A stretch of 64,000 nt of DNA from Kordia sp050633145 (GCF_050633145.1 NZ_JBOEFY010000025.1:1-64000); one strand, 5' to 3'. Shown: positions 26,892 through 36,046, counted from the first letter of the stretch. Translations and numbers: made by a program. Notes: generated from the sequence alone by a model not told the origin.

Positions 26892-27455
26892 TTAATCAAA
26901 TTTGAACTTTGGCGTCATGCAAGAAATGAGTTCTCCATCTAATGCAGTTGCGCCAATATATCCTTTTCCGCGTAGGTAATAAAAAAGAAAAGAATCGTCT
27001 TTTAATTCAGCTTTGATGATTAATAGGTTTTCATATTCGCAAAAAGGAGTATTTAGTGTTCCTTTATAACTCATAATTGTGTAGGTTGTATTTCCGTCCA
27101 ACGTTTTCCAGGTATGATTTACTTTAAATGATGAATCGTATCGAACTTGTTCTTTTTTTAGTTCTTTATTGTAGGCATACACAACACCTTTTTCTGTTCG
27201 TAAATAGAGTAAGTCACTATTTCCTTCTTTCCAAGTTTGCTTGAATTCGATGTATGTTTTTCCGTTAAATTTCTTTTTCCCTAAAAGTTCTTCCGTATAG
27301 TGTGATGCTCCCCAAAAAAACTTTTTTATTGAAATATCAATAGGAAAGTAGCTTTCATTTTCTTTCGTTTCACAGAAACCTTCGCCTTCATCCAATTGTG
27401 CAAAACAGTTGCAGGTGAAGAGTATTAATATAGGAATTAAGATAAGTTGTTTCAT
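26892..27455 (-). CDS. Secreted protein of unknown function (187 aa)
   Basis: The start at 27455 gives the signal peptide MKQLILIPILILFTCNCFAQ; the longer open frame adds 12 unlikely residues. The mature portion is beta-rich with three cysteines (GFCETKE, NTPFCEYEN, ELISCMTP) and a YTIMSYKG strand. It has the general look of small Flavobacteriaceae extracytoplasmic proteins. No motif recognised and no operon partner. Confidence 0.7.
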   Translation of the reverse strand: MKQLILIPILILFTCNCFAQLDEGEGFCETKENESYFPIDISIKKFFWGASHYTEELLGKKKFNGKTYIEFKQTWKEGNSDLLYLRTEKGVVYAYNKELKKEQVRYDSSFKVNHTWKTLDGNTTYTIMSYKGTLNTPFCEYENLLIIKAELKDDSFLFYYLRGKGYIGATALDGELISCMTPKFKFD

Positions 27456-27594
27456 AAATGCAATAAATGTAAAATTTTGTATAGTTTTCAAGATACAGAA
27501 ACTTCAAGTCATTCACATACGATACAAGTAGCTTTTTACGATCTTTTGTTGTTTAGGATTTTCTTCGAGCCAATTTTTTACATTTACAATAGCT

Positions 27595-28008
27595 TTATTC
27601 AGGATCAGAACCATAGTTTAGTATAAAATCCAAATCTCTTTTATTTGTCGGTATAGGTTTGCCGTTGCTATCCCAAAACTTCCATTTTTTTGCATCCATG
27701 GAGTTACTGTAAAAGCTAAACGGACAACCTCCATGATCGTTTATTTCTATAAGTTTTGGATTAAACGTGCCTTCTGCAATTTTTACATTTTGTGGAGAAT
27801 AAAAAGTCCAAAGACCAGTTTTGCATTGCTGTGTTTTTATAATTGGAACTATACCACAGATTGTGTATTGATGTAGCTTAGAATTCCCGAAACCTTTTAT
27901 GTTTTTATAATCCCATTGCGGATTTTGTACAACCTCTTGCTTCTTTTCACAACTAAAAAGAACTAGTGATGTTATAATAAAAAGTGATAGCAAATTTCTT
28001 TTTGTCAT
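27595..28008 (-). CDS. Small lipoprotein of unknown function (137 aa)
   Basis: The N-terminus MTKRNLLSLFIITSLVLFSCEKK carries a lipobox with Cys20. The mature part contains a GLWTFYSPQNVKIAEGTF segment reminiscent of MORN-like beta-hairpins found in toxin-antitoxin-associated and surface lipoproteins; only one repeat is visible. It lies 21 bases downstream of the tandem GNAT gene on the same strand. Function unknown. Confidence 0.7.
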   Translation of the reverse strand: MTKRNLLSLFIITSLVLFSCEKKQEVVQNPQWDYKNIKGFGNSKLHQYTICGIVPIIKTQQCKTGLWTFYSPQNVKIAEGTFNPKLIEINDHGGCPFSFYSNSMDAKKWKFWDSNGKPIPTNKRDLDFILNYGSDPE

Positions 28009-28029
28009 GAAAATCTTTTTTAATTACAA

Positions 28030-28890
28030 TCAACCAAGCTCAAACGTGGTAATTCCGAATATAGTATTGATGTTTACTTTTGGAGGATTTCCGTAATACA
28101 TACGCGCACATTCAAAAATATAGGTAGCTTCATATTTTTCAACAAGTGCTTTTGCAGCTTTATTTACTATTGGAATATCAATACATAACGATTTCCCTTC
28201 AACTGCTGTTAAACAAGCTTTGTATAAAGCTTCAGCAATCGTAGGATTATCGGCAAATAAAGGACATACTTTGTAGCCTGTAATTGTTTTTCGAACAATA
28301 GCAAAACCTTTTAGTTGATTGTCTTCAACATATTTGAATGTTTTATTTCCTGGAAGTTGCAACCAAGGTTTTAAGAATTGCGGACGCGAAAAACCAAAAC
28401 ATTCTGAATCATATGCGAGAATAGCTTCAAAATCATCATCTTTTATAGAAGAAATATTCGGATCTATAGGAAAATCAGTTCCTTTTTTCTCATATCGAAG
28501 ATCTCTAAAAGCAATTTCAAAACCGCCTTTTTGGTAAAATGCTTGCATCGCTACTACGCCATCCATACCAATTGCTGCATTTTTGTTTAATCGAGAGCGT
28601 AATTTATCACGTCTTAAATACCATAGTTTTTTGCCAATTCCGTGCGATCTGTATTCAGGTTTTACGATAAAAAATCCCATGAATCCAAATTCTCCATCAT
28701 ACGAAACAATTGAGCCACCAGCAATAAGTTTTCCTTCATGATGAAAACCATAAAATCCATCAGGATCAGTTGCAAAATATACATCAGCATCGTATATGCC
28801 CGTATTCCAGCCTTCTTGTTGTGCCCAAGTTGCTAAGGTTTTTACACCATTCAAATTGAGTTTTTCAAATTGTAAATCATCTATATTCAT
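28030..28890 (-). CDS. Two-domain GNAT acetyltransferase (YitH/Acetyltransf_18 type)
   Basis: 286 residues. The N-terminal domain has a canonical GNAT acetyl-CoA loop (VKPEYRSHGIGKKLWYLRRD, R-x-x-G-I-G) followed by MDGVVAMQAFYQKGGFEIAF. The C-terminal half, starting around residue 150 (DFEAILAYDSECFGFSRPQF), is the second GNAT-like domain of the YitH family. The substrate is unknown. It precedes a small lipoprotein gene by 21 bases. Confidence 0.85.
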   Translation of the reverse strand: MNIDDLQFEKLNLNGVKTLATWAQQEGWNTGIYDADVYFATDPDGFYGFHHEGKLIAGGSIVSYDGEFGFMGFFIVKPEYRSHGIGKKLWYLRRDKLRSRLNKNAAIGMDGVVAMQAFYQKGGFEIAFRDLRYEKKGTDFPIDPNISSIKDDDFEAILAYDSECFGFSRPQFLKPWLQLPGNKTFKYVEDNQLKGFAIVRKTITGYKVCPLFADNPTIAEALYKACLTAVEGKSLCIDIPIVNKAAKALVEKYEATYIFECARMYYGNPPKVNINTIFGITTFELG

Positions 28891-28931
28891 GGTAGTATGG
28901 CTGTTTAAAAATTGCAGTTTTTTGTAAAATA

Positions 28932-29465
28932 TTAATTTGCATTGTGTACGTTCACAAATCCGTCAATTAATTGATCTAGCCAAATTTCGGTAGCTTTTGT
29001 GAGTTGTAAAAATAATTGATCTGTTTTGGTTGTAAAGTGCTTTTTGTCAATTGCATCTAAGCTCATTTCAATTGAATAATATTTATCGTTTAAGCGAATT
29101 TCATAGTATTTTTCAGTTCTATCAAGAATGCCAAAAAGGTTTTTGTCATTGTAATATGATGATTTTAAACTTGTTTCTGATGGTTTTAATAATTCGGTAA
29201 GGAGGATTCGAATCCGAATTGGTAATTTACTTTTATACTCGATAAAAGTTCTAGGACTCTTAAAAAACTCATCACTTATTTTTTGAGAATCGTCTGGGTT
29301 TTCATAAAAAAACACAAATAGACTATAGTTAAATTCAGCATCTATAAATAAGTTTACAGTACGCATATTGTCATAAAGTCCAGGTGAATAGGAATATGAT
29401 GCGATATAATTCGCTTTTAATTTTTTTGTTTCAGATTCGTAAAAATCATTAGTATTGTAATGCAT
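28932..29465 (-). CDS. Hypothetical protein (about 177 aa)
   Basis: The first ATG in frame is at 29465 (MHYNTNDFYESETKK). A TTG at 29501 would add 12 residues, and the sequence does not decide between them. The protein is soluble, rich in Phe, Tyr and Lys, with no signal peptide and no motif. A TLLTELLKPSE-like helix and an EIRLNDKYYSIEMSLD hairpin are the only visible structure. It is flanked on the same strand by the SH3 lipoprotein and the GNAT gene. Confidence 0.6.
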   Translation of the reverse strand: MHYNTNDFYESETKKLKANYIASYSYSPGLYDNMRTVNLFIDAEFNYSLFVFFYENPDDSQKISDEFFKSPRTFIEYKSKLPIRIRILLTELLKPSETSLKSSYYNDKNLFGILDRTEKYYEIRLNDKYYSIEMSLDAIDKKHFTTKTDQLFLQLTKATEIWLDQLIDGFVNVHNAN

Positions 29466-29545
29466 AGAAATAATATTGTCTAGCCAAATAACTTCTTCCA
29501 AAAACTTTTCTTTCCGTCTGTTTTATTGGAAGTTTCTAGCGTCGT

Positions 29546-30370
29546 TTAATTAGTTTCTTTCAATATTGATTCTTCCCACGAACCATTCACCATTTGCGGA
29601 CGTGTATTGAGTTGCATGAAATGTTTGTCTATATTTTGCGAACGTGTGTATTGTTTTTTTGTAGTGAAATCTTTCACAGTTTCAGTTAACTCTAGGATTC
29701 TTTCCGTTTCGCTAACATCTGCAGTAAAACTAAAATTACGTTCTTTTAAAGGGTTTCTTTTTGCGTCCATCAATTTATATGTATTGTGGTACCCGTATTC
29801 GCCAACTTCTGTTTTTTCGATTTCAATAATTTGATTGTCTTTTAAATAACTATACGTTACCGTTTCGGCATCGCCACCTTCGCTTTTAGTAATTCCTAAA
29901 TCAGCCCATGATGAAATGTCAAACTTTCCAAAATGAGCAAAATCAAATTTGGTATCTGTGATGATTCCGTTTCCTTTTTGACCATCTTTTTGTTGTACGG
30001 CACCACCATACACCCAACCTTCTTTGTTGTCTTTTGTAGTGACTTTCATCCAATAATCAGTATACGCAACACCGCGAAGTACAATAGTTTCTTTTGAATC
30101 GGATTTAGTCCCTGTAAACTCCAAGGCATCTTCCGAAGTATAGGTGCCAATTACGTTGCCTTTGGTGTTTGCCGCATCACGCAGATTTATATTATCTACC
30201 CAGGCATAATAGGTGTCATCTACTTTAGGAGTTTCAACTGCTTTCTCTGTTTCTTCTGTAGCAGCTTTAGTAGCTGTTTTTGATTTTTCTTTGGAATCAC
30301 TTCCGCAAGAAGCTATCAAAATTATAAAACAAAGCATGCACAGTTTCTGGATAAAAGAATAAATTTTCAT
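29546..30370 (-). CDS. SH3-domain lipoprotein
   Basis: The N-terminus MKIYSFIQKLCMLCFIILIASCG has a lipobox with Cys22, then a low-complexity Lys/Thr/Glu linker. Residues about 55-125 form a bacterial SH3 domain (WVDNINLRDAANTKGNVIG ... TTKDNKEGWVYGGAVQ). This is the fold many envelope proteins use to bind peptidoglycan or partner proteins. The last 150 residues are a separate beta-rich region without a recognised family. 274 residues; role in the envelope inferred. Confidence 0.78.
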   Translation of the reverse strand: MKIYSFIQKLCMLCFIILIASCGSDSKEKSKTATKAATEETEKAVETPKVDDTYYAWVDNINLRDAANTKGNVIGTYTSEDALEFTGTKSDSKETIVLRGVAYTDYWMKVTTKDNKEGWVYGGAVQQKDGQKGNGIITDTKFDFAHFGKFDISSWADLGITKSEGGDAETVTYSYLKDNQIIEIEKTEVGEYGYHNTYKLMDAKRNPLKERNFSFTADVSETERILELTETVKDFTTKKQYTRSQNIDKHFMQLNTRPQMVNGSWEESILKETN

Positions 30371-30585
30371 TTGATTGTTAGTTGGTTAAAATTGTGTTTC
30401 AATTTAAGAAATATTAAAAGACTTTTAAAAAAGTTCTTCTTTAAAAAAGGTTTACCTCAAAAAAGAAAACATTCACTATATAAAAAATTCCATTCACTCA
30501 TCTTTTTCCCCTTTGGGTTGATAATCAGACAGATTTGTAGTGTTATTAAACGAAATTTTTTTACTAATCATTAAATTTTTAAACT

Positions 30586-31125
30586 ATGAATTTTTCAACA
30601 AAAGAAAATCAAACGGATCTTTTAACGTTTACAGATCCTAATTCAGAAGTAATGGACAAACTATCCAATCAAGCATTACTTAGTTTACAAGGACAGCAAC
30701 GTGCTGTTGAAAAAATTGTCAAAGCAAATAAACATTTGATAAATCAATCTTTTGATAACGGTTTGCAACCATTATACTTTAGGTGTAAAGGTTTGCTATC
30801 TATAACATTAGCGGTTTCAATTAATCAATTGAGTATCGAAATGATGCGTTTCTCAGGTTCTGATGAAGATCTTAAATTTTATGGTGAAGGTCCAGGAAAA
30901 GAAGTTGGAGGTTATACAGCTGGTTTTCGAGGTTGGTTTTCAATACAACCTACGAAATTGGTTGAGTTAGAAAAAGTAGATTATACTATTTATGAAACTC
31001 CAGAAAACACAGGAACTAATATTACTTTCTATACCGATGAAGGAGTTATTATAGGAGTTATTGCTACAGATAATATTAATGTAAAACCTAGAACTTTAAA
31101 CGGATCTGGAGCATTTAAACAATAA
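30586..31125 (+). CDS. Unassigned beta-rich protein (179 aa)
   Basis: Intact frame of 179 codons, no signal peptide and no cysteine cluster. The N-terminal 65 residues are helical; the rest alternates short strands, with GGYTAGFRGWFSIQP and a Gly-rich turn at its centre, like a small beta-barrel or sandwich. A second unassigned protein (31347) and then a kinase/regulator pair follow on the same strand, so it may be an output, ligand or co-transcribed partner of that system. I do not recognise the family. Confidence 0.6.
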   Translation: MNFSTKENQTDLLTFTDPNSEVMDKLSNQALLSLQGQQRAVEKIVKANKHLINQSFDNGLQPLYFRCKGLLSITLAVSINQLSIEMMRFSGSDEDLKFYGEGPGKEVGGYTAGFRGWFSIQPTKLVELEKVDYTIYETPENTGTNITFYTDEGVIIGVIATDNINVKPRTLNGSGAFKQ

Positions 31126-31346
31126 TGATTTAGAAATGTTACTGTATTACTAAGCATGACAAGTTTACTTTAAATAAACGGGTTTTATCAACGCTGTTTG
31201 AGATTATCAAGTGTGCTTATTATTCAGATTTAATAAAACAGAATTAAATTTATAAAAATCAGCCATTTACCTTAATTTTTATTAAATTAAAACATTAAAA
31301 ATTGTTTCGGTTACTAATTATTAAGGTATTATAAAACCAACATATT

Positions 31347-31925
31347 ATGTTAATTACATCATCATCTTATCCAGATACTAATAAAATTTCATTTGCAGTT
31401 CAGGTAGAACGCTTATATGAAGCAATTACTAAAACAGACATCGCTTTAGGGACTTCAGCAAAACCAATTCCTATAGATACTTTTGTAGCTATTAATGATC
31501 CCAATTTATACGAATTTAACGGCGGTGAAACGATTGCTTTTCAGTTGGTTGAAGCTAGTGATTCAGCAGATGAAAAAATGAAATTAGAACTAGTTGCTTG
31601 TAGAATACACAACGTAGGACAAGATTTCAATGCAAGATTTGTAACACTTCCTAATCCATGGAAACATGTATTTGATACAAGCCCAAAAAACATTTTAGAA
31701 CTTCCTGACGGTTCTCTAACTATAAAACCTATTGACGATGTATGTGCTATTACTGTAATTAAAGATTCTAGAGCTGATGCACTAACCTCGTTCCTTTCCT
31801 ATGAGGTTGTTTTTAAATCGACAATTAATATTACAGCACCATCTGGGGAAAGTAAACTTAGAACTTTTTATTTTGTGATTGATCCGTTAATTAAAGTGAC
31901 TTCAGGCGGAAGCGGTAAATTATAA
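31347..31925 (+). CDS. Unassigned protein ahead of the sensor kinase (192 aa)
   Basis: 192 codons ending 6 bases before the histidine kinase start, which implies co-transcription. No signal peptide. It is beta-rich: TIAFQLVEASDSAD, KLELVACRIHNVG and RTFYFVIDPLIKVTSGGSG suggest a sandwich fold, loosely like AidA/PixA-type inclusion-body proteins, but I do not see that family's signature and make no assignment. The 221-base gap before it holds no other gene and ends with a likely promoter region. Confidence 0.6.
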   Translation: MLITSSSYPDTNKISFAVQVERLYEAITKTDIALGTSAKPIPIDTFVAINDPNLYEFNGGETIAFQLVEASDSADEKMKLELVACRIHNVGQDFNARFVTLPNPWKHVFDTSPKNILELPDGSLTIKPIDDVCAITVIKDSRADALTSFLSYEVVFKSTINITAPSGESKLRTFYFVIDPLIKVTSGGSGKL

Positions 31926-31931
31926 AAATGT

Positions 31932-33719
31932 ATGATGTTCAATAAACTTTTTTCTTTTTTCACTGTATTTCTGATTGGAAGTAGTATTTGTTTTGCTCAA
32001 AATGCAAATAGGCTAGATAGTTTAGTTACTGTTTTGGAAAACAATAAGTTGCCTAAAAATGAAAAGATTCAATTATTAATTAAAATAGCACATAATCATA
32101 CTAATACAGATGAAGGAATGCATTATGCAAAACAATCATTGCAAATGGCTATTGAAATTAATGACCTAGTATTACAGTCACAAGCATGGGAAGAAATTGG
32201 AACTATTGAACAGCGATTAGGAAATAAAAACAATGCCTTAGATGCAATATTTAAGGCATTGCATATTTATGATTCGTTAAATTTGAAAGACAAACAAGCT
32301 GCATCGTATATGCAAATTGGAGGGCATCATGTTGGAGAAAAAGAATACGATCCGGCAATTATATATTTTCAAAAAGCAGAAAAAATTTATTCAGAAATTG
32401 AAGATGATTTGTACTTGGCTTTTGTATTGACAAACTTAGGAGAAGCCTATCGGTTTGAAGGACAGTTGGAAAATGCAACAACATCGTTAACGAAAGCTTT
32501 GGAGTTAAATAAATCATTAAAGAACGATGTTGTTGAAGGGTATGCGTTAGGAAATTTGGGAATGGTATATGCAGCTGAAAGTAAATTCACGAAAGCAAAA
32601 ACATTTTTAACCAAAGCAATCGCAATTACCAATAGATTACAAGGTGCGTATCCTACATGTGTTTATATAGCTGCACTAGGAAGTGTTTACGAGAAGGAAG
32701 GTGATTTTTTACTTTCAGAGAGTAAGTATACTGAAGCGTTTGCAATGGCAAAGAGTGCTGGACTCAAAGAACAAATTAGAGATTTTAGCGCTGTGCTTAC
32801 AGGTTTTTATGAAAAACATAGCGATTATAAAAAAGCATTAAAGTTTCAAAAAGTATATCAGCAATATCAAGATAGTTTAGTCAACAGAGAAAACATTCAA
32901 AAGAATGAGCAACTCAAAGCTGATTATGAAGTATCGAAACGAGAATCAGAAATAAGCATATTAAATATTACAAACGCAAATCAAAAAAGATGGGGAATTG
33001 CCTTAATCTCTGGGTTTGTAATCTTATTATTTCTCGCTTATTTATTATATCGTGGGAATCGAGAAATTAAAAAATCGAATCAAGTTTTATCAGATCAAAA
33101 AGAACTTATTAGCAAACGTGAGCAAGAAAAAGCATTGTTGCTGCAAGAGTTGAATCATCGAGTAAAGAACAATTTGCAAATGGTGTCGAGTTTACTCAAT
33201 TTGCAAAGTAGAGAACTCACAGGTCATCCAGCGAGAGAGGCTATTTTATCAGGAAAATATAGAGTAGAAGCATTGTCGTTAGTACACCGTAAATTATATC
33301 AGGAAGGTGTTGATACAAAGATTCCACTCAAAGATTATATTCAAGAATTGGTGTTAGGATTGTTTGAAGGTTATAATGCCGAGTTTGAACCCAATTTTTC
33401 TATTGCAGATATCAATATAGGAATTGATGTGGCTATTCCGTTGGCGTTAATTATCAATGAAATGGTGATTAATTCGCTGAAATACGCATACGACGGAATT
33501 GAAAATCCTTTGTTGAAAATTGTGATTATGCAAGAAACTAAAGAAGACTTACACCTTCAAGTGATTGATAACGGCATAGGTTTTACAAAAAATGATAATG
33601 AAAAAAACAACTCATTCGGACTTAAATTAATTACTTCTTTAATAGAACAATTGGAAGGAACAATGGAACGAATTAATACCAAAGGAACACATTGGGAAAT
33701 GAAAATAAAACTTTCCTAA
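31932..33719 (+). CDS. TPR-containing membrane histidine kinase (HisKA_2/HATPase)
   Basis: 595 residues: signal peptide (MMFNKLFSFFTVFLIGSSICFAQ), about six TPR-like helical hairpins (about 45-310; for example ALGNLGMVYAAESKFTKAKT), one membrane helix (WGIALISGFVILLFLAYLLY), and a cytoplasmic kinase. The phospho-acceptor region reads LLLQELNHRVKNNLQMVSSL, the HisKA_2 dimerisation-phosphotransfer type, with His in ELNHRVKNN. The ATPase has an N-box in IINEMVINSLKYAY and a DNGIGF G1 box. A response regulator follows 20 bases later. The periplasmic TPR part is the presumed sensor. The ligand is unknown. Confidence 0.9.
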   Translation: MMFNKLFSFFTVFLIGSSICFAQNANRLDSLVTVLENNKLPKNEKIQLLIKIAHNHTNTDEGMHYAKQSLQMAIEINDLVLQSQAWEEIGTIEQRLGNKNNALDAIFKALHIYDSLNLKDKQAASYMQIGGHHVGEKEYDPAIIYFQKAEKIYSEIEDDLYLAFVLTNLGEAYRFEGQLENATTSLTKALELNKSLKNDVVEGYALGNLGMVYAAESKFTKAKTFLTKAIAITNRLQGAYPTCVYIAALGSVYEKEGDFLLSESKYTEAFAMAKSAGLKEQIRDFSAVLTGFYEKHSDYKKALKFQKVYQQYQDSLVNRENIQKNEQLKADYEVSKRESEISILNITNANQKRWGIALISGFVILLFLAYLLYRGNREIKKSNQVLSDQKELISKREQEKALLLQELNHRVKNNLQMVSSLLNLQSRELTGHPAREAILSGKYRVEALSLVHRKLYQEGVDTKIPLKDYIQELVLGLFEGYNAEFEPNFSIADINIGIDVAIPLALIINEMVINSLKYAYDGIENPLLKIVIMQETKEDLHLQVIDNGIGFTKNDNEKNNSFGLKLITSLIEQLEGTMERINTKGTHWEMKIKLS

Positions 33720-33739
33720 TTCCATCATAAAAGAAAAAC

Positions 33740-34501
33740 ATGAGCACTACCATAAAAATTTTAGTTGTTGAAGATGAAATCATATTGGCACACGATATTC
33801 GTGATCGATTGTCTGATATGAATTATGAAGTTGTCGGAATTGCACCTTCGGTGGCAAAAGCGGTGACTATACTAGACGAAAATAATGCGATTGATATTAT
33901 CATGATTGATATCATCTTAAAAGGAGATAAAGACGGAATTGAATTGGCACGAATTGTAAATGAAAAGTATCATGTTCCATTTATCTTTTTAACATCGCAT
34001 GCAGATACTTCATTAGTTGAACGTGCAAAAAAAGTACATCCGTATGCGTATATTTTAAAACCGTTTAATGACCGACAAGTTAAAATTGCTATTGAATTGG
34101 CTTTGATGAATTTTTCAAACAAAACACCAGGGAAAGATGTGTTTGAAAGCAAAGAAACTATTGTGGAAGAATCACAGGTTTTGCAAATAAAAGACAGTTT
34201 GTTTCTAAAAAAAAATTACCACTTTGTACGTGTACCTTTAACAGATATTTTATTCATAGAAGCAGACAATAATTACTGTACAGTGTATACAAAATCTGAA
34301 CGCTTCGTGTATGCAGTTGTGATGAAAAAGATCGAATCGCAATTACCAGCTACAAACTTTATTCGAACACATCGAAGTTATATTGTCAACATCAATCAGG
34401 TGAGTGGATTTGAAGGGAACATCTTATTTGTGGGAACACATAAAATTCCAGTAAGTAAATCGCAAAAAGAACAGGTGTTTAAGCTTTTTAAGACGATTTA
34501 G
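33740..34501 (+). CDS. LytTR response regulator
   Basis: 253 residues. The receiver domain (1-120) has acidic residues EDE near the start, phospho-acceptor Asp in IIMIDIILKGDKDG and a Lys in YILKPFNDRQ. Residues about 155-250 are a LytTR DNA-binding domain (DILFIEADNNYCTVYTKSER ... FIRTHRSYIVNINQV). It is the partner of the TPR histidine kinase upstream. LytTR regulators bind short direct repeats upstream of target genes; none was identified here. A bidirectional terminator follows. Confidence 0.92.
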   Translation: MSTTIKILVVEDEIILAHDIRDRLSDMNYEVVGIAPSVAKAVTILDENNAIDIIMIDIILKGDKDGIELARIVNEKYHVPFIFLTSHADTSLVERAKKVHPYAYILKPFNDRQVKIAIELALMNFSNKTPGKDVFESKETIVEESQVLQIKDSLFLKKNYHFVRVPLTDILFIEADNNYCTVYTKSERFVYAVVMKKIESQLPATNFIRTHRSYIVNINQVSGFEGNILFVGTHKIPVSKSQKEQVFKLFKTI

Positions 34502-34515
34502 GAATTTGATATCAT

Positions 34516-34556
34516 AAAAAAACGCCAGGTTGACATCTTCAATCTGGCGTTTTTTT
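34516..34556. terminator. Bidirectional terminator between the LytTR regulator and 34573-35190
   Basis: The arms aaaaaaacgccag (34516-34528) and ctggcgttttttt (34544-34556) form a 13-bp stem between convergent genes, with A- and T-runs on both sides. Confidence 0.88.
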
Positions 34557-34572
34557 TACGATAAAGAATGAT

Positions 34573-35190
34573 TTACTTTTTATACGTAATTGTTTCTCTA
34601 ACCATTTTAATTGTCTTTTTAGCTTCATCTGATGAGTTTCCGTATTCGTTTGGAGAATCTTGGAAGGCAAGAATGCGTGTTTTTCCATCTTTCATTGGAA
34701 TTTCTAGAAAATCTTGGGTAAGTTTTTCGCCCATTAAATTCACATTGATTCTTTTTCCATATAATTCTCTTCCGCCTAAACTCATGGAAGTTTTTTCAAT
34801 TTTACAATTTTCTCTTCCATAACGTCCTGCAATTTCATTTACAAAACTATCAAAACTGCTTCCTTGCATAATTTCAAAAAACATAATCACAAAATTATTT
34901 CCATCAAACATCCAGTTTTTATATCCAAAATCTTCTTCATATTCAAAACCTAAATTTGAAGGATAACTAAAGGAAATGGTTCCATTATTAAAAGTTCGAG
35001 AATCTGCAATTTTCACAGAAACAGTAGTGCCATTTTGTTTTATGGTTTCTCCTTCTGAAATTGTATGTTTCTTACCATTAATGGTGACAATTAAACCAGC
35101 TTTTGGCTCTTTGGTAGCATCCGATTGTGCTTGTGCGAAATATAAATTTCCAACCAAAAATAAAGAAAGTAATAGTACTGAAAATTTCAT
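34573..35190 (-). CDS. Secreted protein of unknown function (205 aa)
   Basis: Signal peptide MKFSVLLLSLFLVGNLYFAQ is followed by a Ser/Asp linker and a beta-rich domain (GLIVTINGKKHTISEGETIK, GTISFSYPSNLGFEYEEDFG). No motif recognised; it has the look of DcrB/PsbP-like folds (YPSNLGFE-type strand, FLEIPMKDGKTRILAF), a resemblance that is weak. The 5' leader is duplicated upstream of the next gene on the same strand (see 35181-35666). Confidence 0.7.
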   Translation of the reverse strand: MKFSVLLLSLFLVGNLYFAQAQSDATKEPKAGLIVTINGKKHTISEGETIKQNGTTVSVKIADSRTFNNGTISFSYPSNLGFEYEEDFGYKNWMFDGNNFVIMFFEIMQGSSFDSFVNEIAGRYGRENCKIEKTSMSLGGRELYGKRINVNLMGEKLTQDFLEIPMKDGKTRILAFQDSPNEYGNSSDEAKKTIKMVRETITYKK

Positions 35191-35666
35191 ATAAATGTAA
35201 TTAAGTTGACTATAAACCTACGATTTTCTTTTTAGTTTTCCGCTTTTATATAGCAGATTTGTTATTTTTTGCTTGCTTGCTAAATTGTAAAATAGTACTA
35301 ATCATTAGTGAGATATTTAATACTACAGAGATAATATGAATTGCAGGAATACTACTTGAGTCAAACCCAAAACCACGATCAAAAGTTAGGATGTGAATTA
35401 TAGAAACCAAGGTGAGAAATAGTATAACAACATAAAAAACTATAGTTATTAAATTGAAACGATTTTCCTTTATAAAATGCTGTACAATAAACACGCATAA
35501 AAGTATAGGGAAACTATAATACAGACTAAACATTGCGTCGATACTGAATTCGTTTGTGACAAATTCAAAAACGATCAAAAGTACTACGAGAATAGCAACT
35601 AAGATTGAAAATTGTTTCAAGGAAAATTTCATGAATATAATTAAGTTGACCATAAACCTACGATTT
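35181..35666. repeat. Duplicated leader/start region before two adjacent genes
   Basis: The block around the start codon of 34573-35190 (35181-35227) recurs at the start of 35246-35632 (35623-35666). The core aattaagttgac(t/c)ataaa followed by cctacgatttt is identical apart from one base, as are the first ten coding bases (ATGAAATTTT on the minus strand). The two genes otherwise differ. This points to a local duplication of a promoter/ribosome-binding segment. Confidence 0.75.
35246..35632 (-). CDS. Small membrane protein (128 aa)
   Basis: The start at 35632 (MKFSLKQFSILVAILVVLLI) is supported by the duplicated leader, which places the same ATGAAATTTT start in the neighbouring gene. Three or four hydrophobic helices fill the sequence (VAILVVLLIVFEFV, FPILLCVFIVQHFI, IVFYVVILFLTLVSII, IHIISVVLNISLMISTI). 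Inner-membrane location is likely; no family recognised. Confidence 0.65.
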   Translation of the reverse strand: MKFSLKQFSILVAILVVLLIVFEFVTNEFSIDAMFSLYYSFPILLCVFIVQHFIKENRFNLITIVFYVVILFLTLVSIIHILTFDRGFGFDSSSIPAIHIISVVLNISLMISTILQFSKQAKNNKSAI

Positions 35667-35792
35667 TTTATAAACTTAAAAAATGCACACAAAAGTATGT
35701 ATCGGAATTCATAAATCGCGATATTCTTCTTTTCCTTTCAAGGATTTAGTTCTTTAACTTAGAGATGAAAATTAACTGTAAAATTACATATC

Positions 35793-36023
35793 ATGAAGAA
35801 AAAGAATTTAAACTCGTTATCGCTTAACAAGTCATCAGTATCAAATTTAGATGCATTAACGACTTCAGGAGGAAGATTAGCTAGTGGAGTTGATTGTGTA
35901 ACACAAGTAGGGTCTTGCCAAACAACCTCTTGTGTGTGTACTGATAATCCTTTAGTTTGCGCACCATCTTGGGATGGAACTTGCGGTACAGGAATCCTTA
36001 GTTGTATTCCACCAAGAAAGTAA
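35793..36023 (+). CDS. Class I lanthipeptide-type precursor peptide (76 aa)
   Basis: The N-terminus KKKNLNSLSLNKSSVSNL fits the Bacteroidota class I lanthipeptide leader (L-x-L-x-K-x-x-I/V-x-x-L). A Gly-Gly (TTSGGRLAS) about residue 26 marks the probable leader boundary. The roughly 50-residue core has seven cysteines and many Ser/Thr (GSCQTTSCVCTDNPLVC), the substrate pattern for dehydration and thioether ring formation. No LanB, LanC, protease or exporter is in the window, so it is an orphan precursor that would rely on distant enzymes. It may instead carry disulfides. It stands alone. Confidence 0.8.
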   Translation: MKKKNLNSLSLNKSSVSNLDALTTSGGRLASGVDCVTQVGSCQTTSCVCTDNPLVCAPSWDGTCGTGILSCIPPRK

Positions 36024-36046
36024 ACATCATTGCAACATTAAAAAGC

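Noticed and set aside
29195..29230. ggattcgaatccg, resembling a tRNA T-arm
   Set aside because: It lies inside a coding frame, and no acceptor stem, D-arm or anticodon arm can be drawn around it.
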